In this document: piece after piece, positions 35,033-45,013 of the stretch
Numbering within the stretch: the first letter of the stretch is position 1
Layout of the letters: the number at the start of each line of letters is the position of its first letter
Assembly (NCBI RefSeq): GCF_003171515.1
Contig: NC_089393.1
Location: 1,116,001 to 1,180,000, forward strand
Reading direction: 5' to 3'
Source of the DNA: Pyrenophora tritici-repentis
Taxonomy: Eukaryota; Ascomycota; Dothideomycetes; Pleosporales; Pleosporaceae
Length of the DNA: 64,000 nt
Program-made: the position numbers and the translations under genes
The notes under the pieces: generated by a model
What the model was told of the DNA's origin: nothing
The model's input: the letters and a program-made list of their open reading frames with translations, nothing else
Database searches by the model: none

Positions 35033-35758
35033 GTTCCTTCCAAAAGTGGGCAGGATAAGAACATACCAACCGAGTCAGCCATTACAAGCGGTGATTACGC
35101 GCCCCACGAATGGGGAGCGTCGCATTGATCGGATATGGCGCCAAGGGAGAGTTTTCTCAAAGAATGTGCGCCCGAATCTTCACACAGGTAGTCATAACAC
35201 AAGGCAGAGCAGAGTGGTAGACAATTGAAGGCGGATGGCATGCATGATGCCATGACATGCGGAGCCGGGGGGGACGGTGTGGAGAGGTTCGTTGTCGCGC
35301 AATCCTGGAGACGCTGGGGCCTCGGTTGCTCGGGATCACGCCGCGCTTGCCATGTGGCAGCGATACTGCACGTGTCTATGCATCAACTTCACCGCATTGT
35401 TTCATCTTCCCATTATCCGGGTTTGCCTCATTGCTGAATCTCGTCCTTTGATACTGTCGGCACTTCTTACGGGGCACGGGATATACCCACCGATTCGGTA
35501 ATGTTTTCCGCAAACCTTCTTTCAGTAACGCGCGTCAAGGCAGTCATCGACCCACCCCGGTAGGTACATGGAAAGAAGGCGAGGGCCGCGATTCCAAAAT
35601 CTGACGAGAGTCGTAAGAGTAGATTTCAGCATGCGGCTCATAGAACAGAGAACAATTCCATACAAGTACCTTGCCAGCCACGACACCAGTCACACAAAAC
35701 CGGGTCATCGTCTACAACGGCCCGCAAAGAAGCGGTCGTTTCTTGGCGCTGCACGTTA
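35033..35758. other. intergenic region, no gene supported
   Basis: Promoter side of the ATG37-like gene and left flank of the pogo-like transposon. Short overlapping frames on both strands, none convincing. Confidence 0.5.
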
Positions 35759-37865
35759 ACGTGCCCGTGCGCAGCGCGCACGGATTCGCAGCGCGCACGC
35801 CGAACACCAAAACACTGAAACACCTACAAACTTCAACGCGTCATAACTCAACCAGCATGGCAGCTATTGACAAAGCGTTAGCAGCAATCGAATCGGGAGA
35901 GCTTGGAGATAAAATTGTATACCAGCAATATGCTGATAAGTACAACGTATCAAGGAGTGCGTTGAGCCGAAGACACCGAGGCGTTTCACGCTCGAGAGCC
36001 GACTATACAGCCGACAAACAATCCCTCGCGCCACATCAAGAGCTAGAGCTTGTACGGTATATCACTAAGCTTACCAAGCAAGGCCTACCCCCTACAAGGG
36101 AGATGATTAGGAATTTCTCATCAGAAGTAGCCCATCAGCAGCTCAGCGAGAGCTGGGTTACTCGCTTCATCAACCGACACGAGATCCATCTTATCTCAAA
36201 GTGGACCAGCGCCATGGATCGTACGCGCCACCTGGCTGATTCTGAGTCAAAGTATAGACTCTACTTCGAGCTGCTGCATGAAAAGATCGCCCAATACCAC
36301 CTAGAGGCTCGAGATATATACAATATGGATGAGAAGGGCTTCTTGATTGGCTTAGTAGGCAGAAGCAAGAGGATATTCAGCAGGCGTCAGTGGGAGAAGA
36401 AGGAGGTTCGAGCATCTCTCCAGGATGGATCACGCGAGTTTCTGACAGTCCTGGCCTGCTGCTGCGCTGATGGGAGCTCGCTGCCTCCAGCCCTTATCTA
36501 CGCAGCTAAGAAAGGAGCTATACGATCAAGTTGGGTAGAGGATATTAAGGCAGGAGAGCATAAGGTCTTTATCTCATCATCTCCAACAGGCTGGTCAAAC
36601 GATGACGTAGGCCTAGCTTGGCTTGAGCAGGTGTTTGATCGCTATACAAAGCAGCGATCAGGGAGATGGCGATTGCTCATCCTTGATGGCCATGGATCTC
36701 ATGTCACGATGGAGTTTATCGACTACTGTGATCGCCACAGGATCCTCCTCATAATCCTTCCTCCCCATTCAACCCACACGCTCCAGCCGCTCGATGTGGT
36801 GCTGTTCAAGCCACTCTCTCAGGCCTACTCCAACGAGCTCACTAACCATCTCCATAAGGCTCAAGGCCTCGCTCCAATCAAGAAAGGGGACTTTTTCCCA
36901 CTCTTCTGGAGCGCCTGGATATCCTCCTTCACGGAGAGTCTCATATTGAAGGCCTTCGAAGCCACTGGGATCTGGCCAATGGACGCCAACGTTATCCTCC
37001 GTAGATTTGCCAGCACGCCAGAAGCTGAGAGAAGCTCATCATCAGGGCTCTCTGATCATGATTGGAGAAAGCTTGATCGATTAGTTCGAGCTGCTGTCAC
37101 TGATAGCCATCAGTATAAGGCAAGAAAGCTACGCTCAAGCGTTCACCATCTCTCTGTTCAGAATGAGCTTTTAAACCATAAAGTAGATGGTTTAGAAGAG
37201 GCTCTTCAACATAAAAAGAAGCATAAGAAGAAGGGCAAAGCTCTTGACCTTCAACAGCGCCAGGAGTATCACGGTGGCTCTGTCTTCTGGTCTCCTCGCA
37301 AGTTGCGTGAGGCTCGAGCTAGAGAAGCAGTACGGGAGCGAGATGAGACGGAGGAGAAACTCCAAAAAGCACAGGCCAAGAAGCAGCGTAAGGAGGCTCA
37401 GCTGCAGCGTCAAGTTGAGCTCGAGCAGAGGCGTGTGGAGAGGCAGAGGCTCAAGGAAGCGAAGGAGCTTGAGCGAGCTGAGAAAGCAGCTGAACGCGCG
37501 CGCAAAGTTGAAGCTCAACACCAGAAAAAAACTATCCAACAAGCTCAACAACGCAAGCGTAAAGCCTCACAAGTAACCTTATCAAGTAACAAGCGTCAAA
37601 AACGCGCTAGCGCTGCTCACGCTGGTGATCAAGCTCGAGATGGGCCATCTGCTGCTCTACCTAAAGTCACATTACGTGGTCGCAACGTCAGCCTCCCGCA
37701 AAAATATAGATAGTACAAGTTGATCGCAAGCATCTAATTACTGCTACACCACGTTTTAATCAATATTGAGCTATTGTGTGGCGTTGTACAGCCTCATTCT
37801 TGAGATTGAGCAGATGGTGTTCGGCGTGCGCGCTGCGAATCCGTGCGCGCTGCGCACGGGCACGT
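35759..37865 (+). mobile_element. intact pogo/Fot1-like DNA transposon
   Basis: 2107 bp between TA dinucleotides (35757-35758 and 37866-37867), the target duplicated by Tc1/mariner-pogo elements. The terminal inverted repeats (35759-35809 and 37815-37865) read identically for 51 bases, starting ACGTGCCCGTGCGCAGCGCG. They contain an internal inverted pair (GTGCGCGCTGCG / CGCAGCGCGCAC), so each end could also fold on itself. One open transposase gene. The perfect ends suggest recent movement. Confidence 0.93.
35857..37713 (+). CDS. pogo/Fot1-like transposase
   Basis: 618 residues, no introns. The open frame extends upstream across the left inverted repeat into flanking DNA, so the first ATG inside the element after the repeat (35857) was chosen. 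The N-terminal part has a Psq/CENP-B-type helix-turn-helix (QQYADKYNVSRSALSRRHRG) and a second DNA-binding region (ESWVTRFINRHEI). The DDE-1 catalytic core shows NMDEKGF, LLILDGHGSH and HTLQPLDVVLF, giving the three acidic residues. The C-terminal part is a highly charged Lys/Glu/Arg/Gln coiled coil ending in a basic nuclear-localisation-like stretch. It cuts and pastes DNA at TA sites. No lesions. Confidence 0.92.
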   Translation: MAAIDKALAAIESGELGDKIVYQQYADKYNVSRSALSRRHRGVSRSRADYTADKQSLAPHQELELVRYITKLTKQGLPPTREMIRNFSSEVAHQQLSESWVTRFINRHEIHLISKWTSAMDRTRHLADSESKYRLYFELLHEKIAQYHLEARDIYNMDEKGFLIGLVGRSKRIFSRRQWEKKEVRASLQDGSREFLTVLACCCADGSSLPPALIYAAKKGAIRSSWVEDIKAGEHKVFISSSPTGWSNDDVGLAWLEQVFDRYTKQRSGRWRLLILDGHGSHVTMEFIDYCDRHRILLIILPPHSTHTLQPLDVVLFKPLSQAYSNELTNHLHKAQGLAPIKKGDFFPLFWSAWISSFTESLILKAFEATGIWPMDANVILRRFASTPEAERSSSSGLSDHDWRKLDRLVRAAVTDSHQYKARKLRSSVHHLSVQNELLNHKVDGLEEALQHKKKHKKKGKALDLQQRQEYHGGSVFWSPRKLREARAREAVRERDETEEKLQKAQAKKQRKEAQLQRQVELEQRRVERQRLKEAKELERAEKAAERARKVEAQHQKKTIQQAQQRKRKASQVTLSSNKRQKRASAAHAGDQARDGPSAALPKVTLRGRNVSLPQKYR

Positions 37866-38311
37866 TAATAATCGTCTCCGATGTTACTAGTGTGGGCTAC
37901 TTTGACGACATGTCAACTACATCCTGACTCGTCCTCACAGTTAATTCGTTGTGATCACACCCCAAAGCGGATTTCAAGGCTCATATCTGTGCAAGGAGGA
38001 GTGTATTTGTACTTATCCGTAGTCCCCAGTACAGCAGACTTCTCCGCCACATATCCTAATGTTATCAAGGAAACTTGTCAATCCATCCATCTCGTTCTGA
38101 ACATTCCCATCACAGGCGCAATGAAAGAATCCCCCGTTGTAGCCCATAGCAGATAAGCAACACTCGCACACAACTTTGACCAAAACCCATATATGTCAAG
38201 GCTTCATCATGTCATTCTTATGCGCATCGTGCATCTCGGGCCCTGCTCAATCAATTAGTCCCACCAATGTATGAGCAAGGATATGAGAATTGACATACCA
38301 TGAAGGAATGC
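37866..38311. other. no gene supported
   Basis: Right flank of the transposon and 3' flank of the next secreted-protein gene; nothing recognisable. Confidence 0.5.
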
Positions 38312-38666
38312 TTAGCAGTAGTTCTTGTATCCGCACTGCGACTTGCAGCAGTCGCTCAAACGGCAGGTGTCGACGCTGCAGGTGTAGGAGCACGAGGGAA
38401 CGATCCAGCATCGCTTGTCCTGTGTTCATGCTTGTTAGCCTCGATCTTCACATCCCGTATCCTGGTATGCCCGCAAAAGAGAAAGGTGGTGAGCTTACAC
38501 GGAGGCACTTCTTGAAGAAGTCGTCGCAAGTGCTGCAGGAGCACTCGCGCTTGTCGAGAGCGGAAGTGAGCTCGGAAGCGGAGACTGGAGACATGGGCGC
38601 CGGATCTGGGACGGCAAGGGCCATGGCAGCGAGCGTGGTGAGGAGGAGGGTGATGGTGAGCTTCAT
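38312..38666 (-). CDS. small secreted protein A (C-x2-C-x6-C family), 91 residues, 12 Cys
   Basis: Exon 1 38666-38499, intron 38498-38420 (79 bp, GTAAGC..CACAG), exon 2 38419-38312. Residues 1-19 are a signal peptide (MKLTITLLLTTLAAMALAV). A propeptide-like stretch ends in a Kex2-type LDKR at about residues 38-41. The mature part begins ECSCSTCDDFFKKC (C-x2-C-x6-C at its end). After the phase-0 intron comes a Cys-rich exon with eight more cysteines, ending ...CGYKNYC. The dense, evenly spaced cysteines predict a disulphide-knotted extracellular peptide. It is the one member of a four-gene co-oriented cluster that looks fully intact. No family name recognised; candidate effector or antimicrobial-type peptide, by inference only. 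Confidence 0.78.
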
Positions 38667-39616
38667 GCTGCGGGGTGTAGTCAGTAGATGGTGTAAGAAG
38701 CTGATTTGAGAGGTTATTCAGGTGGAGAGCTGAAAGATTCGGTGGTGGTAGAGAAGATAGGTGAAAGGCGAGAGGGTGTATATATATGTTGGAGAAGGGA
38801 GGACGGAGAGGACTGATAGGCGCTAGGGTAGTGCGAACGGGCGGGTTTGGCGCGGGGTCGCGAGGTTGAGCGGGTTGCTAGGTAAAGGCGCAGCTGAGCG
38901 GGTGAGCAAGTTAGTGAGATAAGGCAAACGGACATGAATGCCGCAATAACCGGATACGTCACAGTGGAAAAGAGAGGGATCGTGAGATAGCGGGCTTACG
39001 GGACAAAGGGCTGTTGATTAAGAGGAAGGAATGTCGAATTTGGGTGACAGATATATTGAGGGTAAGAGAGCTTCCGATAGCTTTCGAGTGCATTGTTGTG
39101 CAGCACCGAGTACACACAGCACGATTGATATTTGTATCTCCCAGTGGCATGCATGGCTGCATAGATGGACTAGAAGATGACAAAGAGGGCACTATTATTA
39201 GGTTATGAAGATGATAGTCCTTTGTGATCATGTAACTCGATGGTTTCAAGGTTAGTAAAGACACAAACACGGGCAGATGAAGCTGATATAAACGCAAGCA
39301 TTACCGAGATTACTTCAAAGTATGCATGTGAATCATCAAGCAAAGTAGTTGAAAGAAAGAGTGAATTCTACTCTTTGATAATATGAGTCATGATGTCTGA
39401 CTTCAAATCCATGTCTCAGTTCCCACTGACATTCGCAATGAAGAGCCCCGCAAGTTCAGCCGTGGATGCACCATGTCCCTCGCATCACAGTGCCTTTGTG
39501 CACACTACAACCTTTCCAGACTATCAAGGAACAACTCAACCAGATGGCAGTACTGACACCTTTTCAATATTAGCGCTCTTCATATCACGTCTAACTGTCC
39601 TCTTAAACTTACCTCT

Positions 39617-39949
39617 CTAAGTGCAGTGAGGGAAAGCGCACCTCCAAGCACATTCGTTGCGCGGGTTACCAGGGTCGTTGTCTTCTTCGCAGACTTTCGC
39701 CTCGCACTTGCGGTCACAGTCGCTGCCGGTGAAATGGCGAAGGCCGGGACAGTCCTATCAGTTCAATTAGCGTGCTATTAATCTTTTAAAGAGTTGACAA
39801 AGGGAGCATGGAGATACAGCTTAAACTAGACAGATACAAAGGGAGAGGAGAGGTCTTACATGGTCCGTGCAGGAATTGTATTTCGAGAGGCAGGCATTGC
39901 AGACCTTCGTGCCGGGATCATCATTGGCGACAACGACGGCGAACTTTAT
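39617..39949 (-). pseudogene. small secreted protein B (C-x2-C-x6-C family), start codon missing
   Basis: Exon 39949-39860 carries a short hydrophobic leader (KFAVVVA), then CNACLSKYNSC (C-x2-C-x6-C). A GTAAGA..ATAG intron (39859-39755, 105 bp, phase 0) is followed by an exon at 39754-39617 with seven cysteines ending RCAFPHCT. Where a start is expected the sequence is ATA (39949-39947) directly before the leader. I find no ATG in frame in the preceding 120 bp, although the frame stays open and hydrophobic (LFIFII). Either the start was lost by a single G-to-A change, or an upstream exon carries it. The splice sites and second exon look intact, so decay, if real, is recent. Same strand and gene plan as the genes at 38312, 44529 and 45778. 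Confidence 0.55.
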
Positions 39950-40512
39950 GATGAAGATGAAGAGTTCTTGGTGGTCTTGAAGCGTGGAGTGATGTTGATA
40001 AGGAGTGTTGATGGGTAAGGTTGATCGTAGTCGCAGTCACAGTGGAGTTGCTCAAGTTTGTGTGTGGGAGAAAACTCTGCGGGGACAGTGGGGGTTTTTA
40101 TATCACCATGGTCGACGCTGAGATTTGTGGTCAACCGTGCGTATGATGTGGAGTGAAAGACGTGACTCAGTGGCAAATTGGGGAGCGGGAGCGCAATAGT
40201 ACGTGTACCGCAGTGAGGAGTTGCCTGCAATCACGCGGTGAGAGAGAGGCAATTCGAGAAGGTAAGCGTGACTGATTGTAATGCTAAATTTCTGATTGCA
40301 TCATTGCGTCGAAGGTATGAGTGTGATTTTCAACGGCTCAAACATGCGATGCCCGGAAACACAGACTCGAAGACTTCGACATATGACCTCCATTGGGGAC
40401 TGACTACGCATCCCAATAGTGGCCTCTTTAGGAGAATTCACAACCGCTATTCAATCCTGGAGTCCTAGAGACCTCTCCATTTACAACAACTGACACCTGT
40501 TGATCGTATACT
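39950..40512. other. no gene supported
   Basis: 5' side of secreted-protein remnant B and left flank of the solo LTR. A 94-codon minus-strand frame (40230-39946) overlaps the remnant in another frame and is not credible. Confidence 0.45.
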
Positions 40513-40517
40513 TGATT

Positions 40518-40753
40518 TGTTGCGGTTTGTGAGGCAAGGGTATTGCGCATGTCACGTGCGTTGTCCTGGCGCTCCTCCTTCCCCTCCATGAGCACCTTCT
40601 CCCCTCACCAGCATCAGAGATACGTCATGTAAATAGACCCTGATTATGGCTACATATAAGGTGGCCATGACAGCACAACAACAACAGAACACAATATACT
40701 CTAATGACGGCCTCGCGCGGTTACACTTTAATTGACTGTATTGTACTGCAACA
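40518..40753. repeat. second solo LTR of the same family as 9981-10209
   Basis: 236 bp, starts TGTTGCGG and ends CTGCAACA, flanked by the 5-bp duplication TGATT (40513-40517 and 40754-40758). It shares ATACGTCAYGTAAAYAGACC, AACACAATATACTCT-like and CTCGCGCGGTTACACTT blocks with the copy in the BCS1-like gene, but the two differ at many positions, so both are old. No internal retrotransposon sequence is nearby. Confidence 0.85.
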
Positions 40754-40912
40754 TGATTTGACGACATGAACATTCCTGCCCTGTAACTGCAAACACGCCA
40801 CACGCCGCTTGCTATCTACAAGGGCTCTATTATTTCTCAATTACTTGGGAATCTTACGATACGGATGCGGCAAAGCGTTATCAGCTAAGTGTTTGCATGA
40901 TAACCTTCTCAT

Positions 40913-43900
40913 CAGACTTTCCAAAAAGCAAGTTGACTTGGATTACTTGCTTGACTTGCTTGGTTTAAACCAAGCAAGCAAGTCAAGTAAGAGCTGGGCA
41001 GCTAAGCAAGCAAGTCAAGTCAAGATACTTTGCTTGCTTGGCTTACTTGGTTTACTTGGTTGTTTTAGCGTTACTGTGATGAGGGTGCTAAAACTGCTGT
41101 ACGGTAGATGTCGCGATGGTTTTGAAGTGTTGCAGTTGCCTCGGTTGAGTCCCAAACAGGCTAAGCGGCTATCAAATAACGTTAGCCTTAGTCTAGCGCA
41201 TTGCTCCAATCTCGACGTACGCCTGTCTAGAAGCCTATCGCAATGCAGTATCCCCTATAGCAACGCGTTTTCCAGTGATTTATACTGCCCTGATACCCCC
41301 AATATGGCCAAACGTCGCCTACCACAAACTTCTGCTCGGAGCAAACGTACGAAAGTAGCCGCTGCCACCAACAACGTCGCCTCAACTCCTGAGGCTTCAC
41401 CTGAGCCTGCATCTAAGCCTGCATCTAAGCCTAGACCTCAGCGTCGATCACCTCGCAAAACCCTAGCTGCCGCAAGCCAGGCTAACGCCTCGCCGCCAAT
41501 ACCTACCTTCGAGTTGCAGTTCTTAGAGTCGCAGGCGGAGGCTGAGATTGTCGCGCCCACCGAGGGCAGCCGAGCTGGCACGGTGGCTACAACTGAGGCT
41601 GGAGAGGGTGGTCAGGATGAGACAAACAGCGCACTAGTTGAGAACTTTGACGGCATTGACTGGGCACGTTTACCTGATTTTATCAAGCCATTGGCGCGTT
41701 CTAAGCGCCCAAAAAGTTGGATCTTTCAGTATGGCTACCGCGTTGTTGAGCGCCATGCTACATCTCGAATCTGGTTTGTGTGCAAGTACTGCCATGTACA
41801 CAAAACTATCGACGCTGGCCGTGGTGGTTTGTTTAACATTACTCAGGCTACAACCTCAGCAGCCACCCATCTCAGCCAACCAAAGCCTGGCCACAACCTT
41901 ACGAAAGATGGCCCAAAGTTAGCGCAGAGAGCTCGAGGCCAGCTGTCGTTGCGGCAAGCTTTTGACGCTGGTTTAGACGTACAACAAAACACTGCTAACG
42001 CGTTTGGAAACTTCGACGTAGAGGGCTTTCGAACAGCCACTGTCATGTGGCTTGTTAACCGAAACCACCCGCTCAGCGAACTTACGACGCCTGATTTTAG
42101 AGAGATGATGAGATTTGCCAACCCAGAGGCAGAGGCAGCGTTGTGGGTAAGTAATACCAGCGTTTCTACCTTTGTGATGAGGTTGTTCCGGTCTATACGA
42201 CCGCAAGTTATCGACACCCTGTCAGGCTCAGTAAGCAAAATACACGTAAGCTTTGATGGCTGGACAACAAAGGGTGGTAAACGTGGCTTCTTTGGAGTAG
42301 TCGCTCACTTTGCCGACGCAGCTGGAATAATACGAGACTTACCAATCGATCTGCCTGAGCTCGCTGGCGCCCACACCGGTGAGGCTATTGCCAAAGCTAT
42401 CTCGACGACGCTCTCAGCATACGGAATAACAAGCGACCGATTAGGCTATTTTGTACTCGACAACGCTACCAACAACGACACTGCGATCGCCGCGCTCGCG
42501 CGCGAGTACGAATTTGAGTCCGCTCACCGGCGCCTCCGCTGCAGTTGTCACACGCTTAACCTCATCGGCCAGGCTATTATATTTGGCACCAACAAAGACG
42601 CCTACGGCAACACTCAAGAGCAGTACAATACCGAGGAGCAGTATATGCGAGAGTGGCGGAAAGATGGCCCTATTGGAGTGCTAGTTGACGTCATCAACTA
42701 TATCAAAACGCCGCAACAGTACGAGCTTTTTCGTGGCTACCAGCGCCTTGCCAACAACAACCTGCCTGCTGAAGGGCGTCTCAAAGTACTCGAGCCAGTC
42801 AAGCCTGTCGTCACTCGCTGGAACTCATACTATGCTGCTTTTGAGCGCGCTACCAAGCTTCAAGCCGCGTATAACTTGTACGCTGAGCATCATATCAATA
42901 GGGTTATCCTTGAAGATGCGCACGCTGCGCAGCGGAATAATAAGCGGCCCGACGCCCCAAACTGGATGAGATCAACTGGGCTCCGAGCTGCTGACTGGGC
43001 GGTGATTGCAGAGTACCAGGACTGCTTAGAGCCGCTCAAGTACGCCACAAAACGCCTCGAGGGACGCTCTAAGGATGGCAAATACGGCGCAATCTATGAG
43101 GTTATACCCGTTTTTGAGTACGTACTCAGCAAGCTTGAGGCCCGGGCGCGCCCGTTCGAGCACGTCGACTTCAACGCTCATGCCGAGGCTCCAGAGGATC
43201 ACCTCAACGTCAACCTCCGCGCCGCGTGGAGCAAAGCCAACGACTACTACAACAAGCTCGACGACTCGCCCGCTTACTACGCCGCTGTTTGCCTACACCC
43301 GTACTACAAGAACTACTGCGATGTGGCGTGGGCAGACAAAGCTGATTGGCTTACTAGTGCCAACGCGTCGTTCCAACAGCTTTGGGCGGCATACAAACCT
43401 CAACGAGCACGCCAGCGGTATACAACTGCGCCGAGTAGCAACAACATAGACGAGGCAATTATTGCTATACTTAGCCGCAACAATGACCGAGAGGCTCCAC
43501 TTGACGAGTTTGAGCGCTGGAAAACACAAGAGCCGCAGTGGACGCAGGAGCAGTACAACGCAGATGGAAATCCTGTCCAATACTGGATACAACTACTGCC
43601 GAAATACCCGCATTTAGCGCAGTTTGCAATCGATATCATGACTATCCCAGCATCAAGCAGCGACTGTGAGCGCCTCTTCAGTGAGCTTGGCGACCTTCTT
43701 GAACCTAAACGACGTGCTCTGGGCAGTGAGCTACTCGCAGCTCTTCAATTAGTAAGGTCATGGGTGCGAGCTGGTTATAAACCGTACAACTGTAGCGAGG
43801 CTAAGCTTTCAGATGAGCAGCTTGTAGGAGATTACAACATACTAGAGTGGAACACTGAGTTTTGGTAATTTGTATGTAGCTTAATCTCTTTGTAGTAGTC

Positions 43901-44044
43901 AAGTAATCCAAGTACTTGCAAGTAATACAAGCAAGTCAAGCAAGTAAAAAAATCACCCCAAGCAAGTCAAGTAAAGCCTATGTTTGAACCAAGCAAGTCA
44001 AGTTTAGAGCGGTGACTTGCTTTACTTGCTTGTTGGAAAGTCTG
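40913..44044 (+). mobile_element. intact hAT transposon (hAT2)
   Basis: 3132 bp between 8-bp duplications CTTCTCAT (40905-40912 and 44045-44052). The inverted ends begin CAGACTTTCCAA, with 20 of the first 21 bases matching. About 130 bp at each end are packed with AAGCAAGTCAAGT / ACTTGCTT motifs. It contains one uninterrupted transposase frame. Confidence 0.94.
41304..43868 (+). CDS. hAT2 transposase
   Basis: 854 residues without introns from ATG 41304. This start was chosen because MAKRRLPQ... matches the basic start of the other two hAT proteins in the window; an in-frame ATG at 41079 would add 75 residues encoded by the subterminal repeats, and the open frame even extends left beyond the element. 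Order: basic N-terminus, BED-type zinc finger (CKYCHVHK), SFDGWTTKGGKRG, YFVLDNATNND, TPQQYELF, RWNSYY, and the hATC dimerisation domain (SSDCERLFSELGDLLEPKRR). hAT3 has an intron at the position where this gene has the coding stretch NTQEQYNT, so intron content differs between the families. No lesions. Confidence 0.92.
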   Translation: MAKRRLPQTSARSKRTKVAAATNNVASTPEASPEPASKPASKPRPQRRSPRKTLAAASQANASPPIPTFELQFLESQAEAEIVAPTEGSRAGTVATTEAGEGGQDETNSALVENFDGIDWARLPDFIKPLARSKRPKSWIFQYGYRVVERHATSRIWFVCKYCHVHKTIDAGRGGLFNITQATTSAATHLSQPKPGHNLTKDGPKLAQRARGQLSLRQAFDAGLDVQQNTANAFGNFDVEGFRTATVMWLVNRNHPLSELTTPDFREMMRFANPEAEAALWVSNTSVSTFVMRLFRSIRPQVIDTLSGSVSKIHVSFDGWTTKGGKRGFFGVVAHFADAAGIIRDLPIDLPELAGAHTGEAIAKAISTTLSAYGITSDRLGYFVLDNATNNDTAIAALAREYEFESAHRRLRCSCHTLNLIGQAIIFGTNKDAYGNTQEQYNTEEQYMREWRKDGPIGVLVDVINYIKTPQQYELFRGYQRLANNNLPAEGRLKVLEPVKPVVTRWNSYYAAFERATKLQAAYNLYAEHHINRVILEDAHAAQRNNKRPDAPNWMRSTGLRAADWAVIAEYQDCLEPLKYATKRLEGRSKDGKYGAIYEVIPVFEYVLSKLEARARPFEHVDFNAHAEAPEDHLNVNLRAAWSKANDYYNKLDDSPAYYAAVCLHPYYKNYCDVAWADKADWLTSANASFQQLWAAYKPQRARQRYTTAPSSNNIDEAIIAILSRNNDREAPLDEFERWKTQEPQWTQEQYNADGNPVQYWIQLLPKYPHLAQFAIDIMTIPASSSDCERLFSELGDLLEPKRRALGSELLAALQLVRSWVRAGYKPYNCSEAKLSDEQLVGDYNILEWNTEFW

Positions 44045-44052
44045 CTTCTCAT

Positions 44053-44528
44053 GCAAACGCCAAATGCCACAACACATGCCGGTGCCACCATCACCAGCGT
44101 CCGGCACTGACTCCTTGCAACTACTGTCCAAATTCGCGGCGTTTAAGAATGTTACTTAGAAATAACATGAGCACACAACAAGCTGTTATGGTTTTCGGTG
44201 GAAGACCAGGACATTTGGAAATGGGAATAAGATCATTCTGAGGCATCGACGTGCCGGGAAGCTCAGGTCATGGCCACGGCTCGGAGGTATTATTCAATTA
44301 AACCAAAATATCTTCATAGCTCTGCGAACAGACCTCTGAAGCTTTAAGTAAAGAGCCACCAGACTTCCCTGCTCATTGAGATGTCCTAGCGCCGCCATCC
44401 CTTCCATATATACCCTCAAACACCCACCTCATAACCCTAGAACGCCCATACACAGCCCTCACCAAACTAGCCCCAGCTTTCTTTCTCATCCCGCGGAAAA
44501 AGCTTCAAGGAGCTTTTTCCTACATAGG
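44053..44528. other. no gene supported
   Basis: Right flank of hAT2 and 3' flank of remnant C; AT-rich with no defensible frame. Confidence 0.5.
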
Positions 44529-44838
44529 CTAACAGTTTACGAAATTACACTTCTCGTCGACGCACATAGAATACTTTTGACAAGTCTTGAGCTTTCACTA
44601 CTTCTCGCACGGGTCCTTAGTAGAAAAGCACATTTAGCTTTATTAGCTAGCTTTCTACATCAAAATTACGAAGAATTATATTATCTAAAGAATAGACGAG
44701 ACCTATAGCTTCGCAAGCGCGCCACATTATCACGCAATACCCGCAGCCCTCTAGCTCCGGTCCATGTTTGGGTCCTTTGTGGGCGACGGCAAGGGTAACG
44801 AAGATGGCAGCGAAGGGAGCGAAGCCGATGATGCGCAT
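44529..44838 (-). pseudogene. small secreted protein C (C-x2-C-x6-C family), splice donor lost and stops
   Basis: ATG 44838, signal peptide (MRIIGFAPFAAIFVTLAVA), then CGYCVIMWRAC, the same C-x2-C-x6-C block as its neighbours. At the conserved phase-0 intron position (44706) the donor reads ATAGGT instead of GT. The acceptor CTAAG at 44616 and a Cys-rich second exon (44615-44529, five cysteines) are still readable in the expected frame, but two adjacent stops (TAG TGA) sit near its start. Without splicing, translation ends after 63 codons. The changes are C/G-to-T/A type. The exon structure was inferred by analogy with genes A and B, so the second exon is less certain than the first. Confidence 0.55.
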
Positions 44839-45013
44839 TTTAGAGTATGTCGGGTTTGCAGCCGTGTTTAGTTGATGGCAAGCTGGAGGAGCTGGGTGAC
44901 GATGTTCAGTGTGAGTAGCAGATCAGCAGAGATCAATCACTTAGATAGAATGAGCAAATGAGGTACGCTAATTAAATATAATGATATATTTGTTGGTAGG
45001 GCTGTAGCACTAG

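Noticed and set aside
35671..35856. Upstream extension of the pogo transposase frame
   Set aside because: It spans the inverted repeat and flanking DNA; the first ATG inside the element (35857) is the better start.
40809..41303. Upstream extension of the hAT2 transposase frame
   Set aside because: It begins outside the element and translates the subterminal repeats; MAKRRLPQ at 41304 matches the start of the related proteins.
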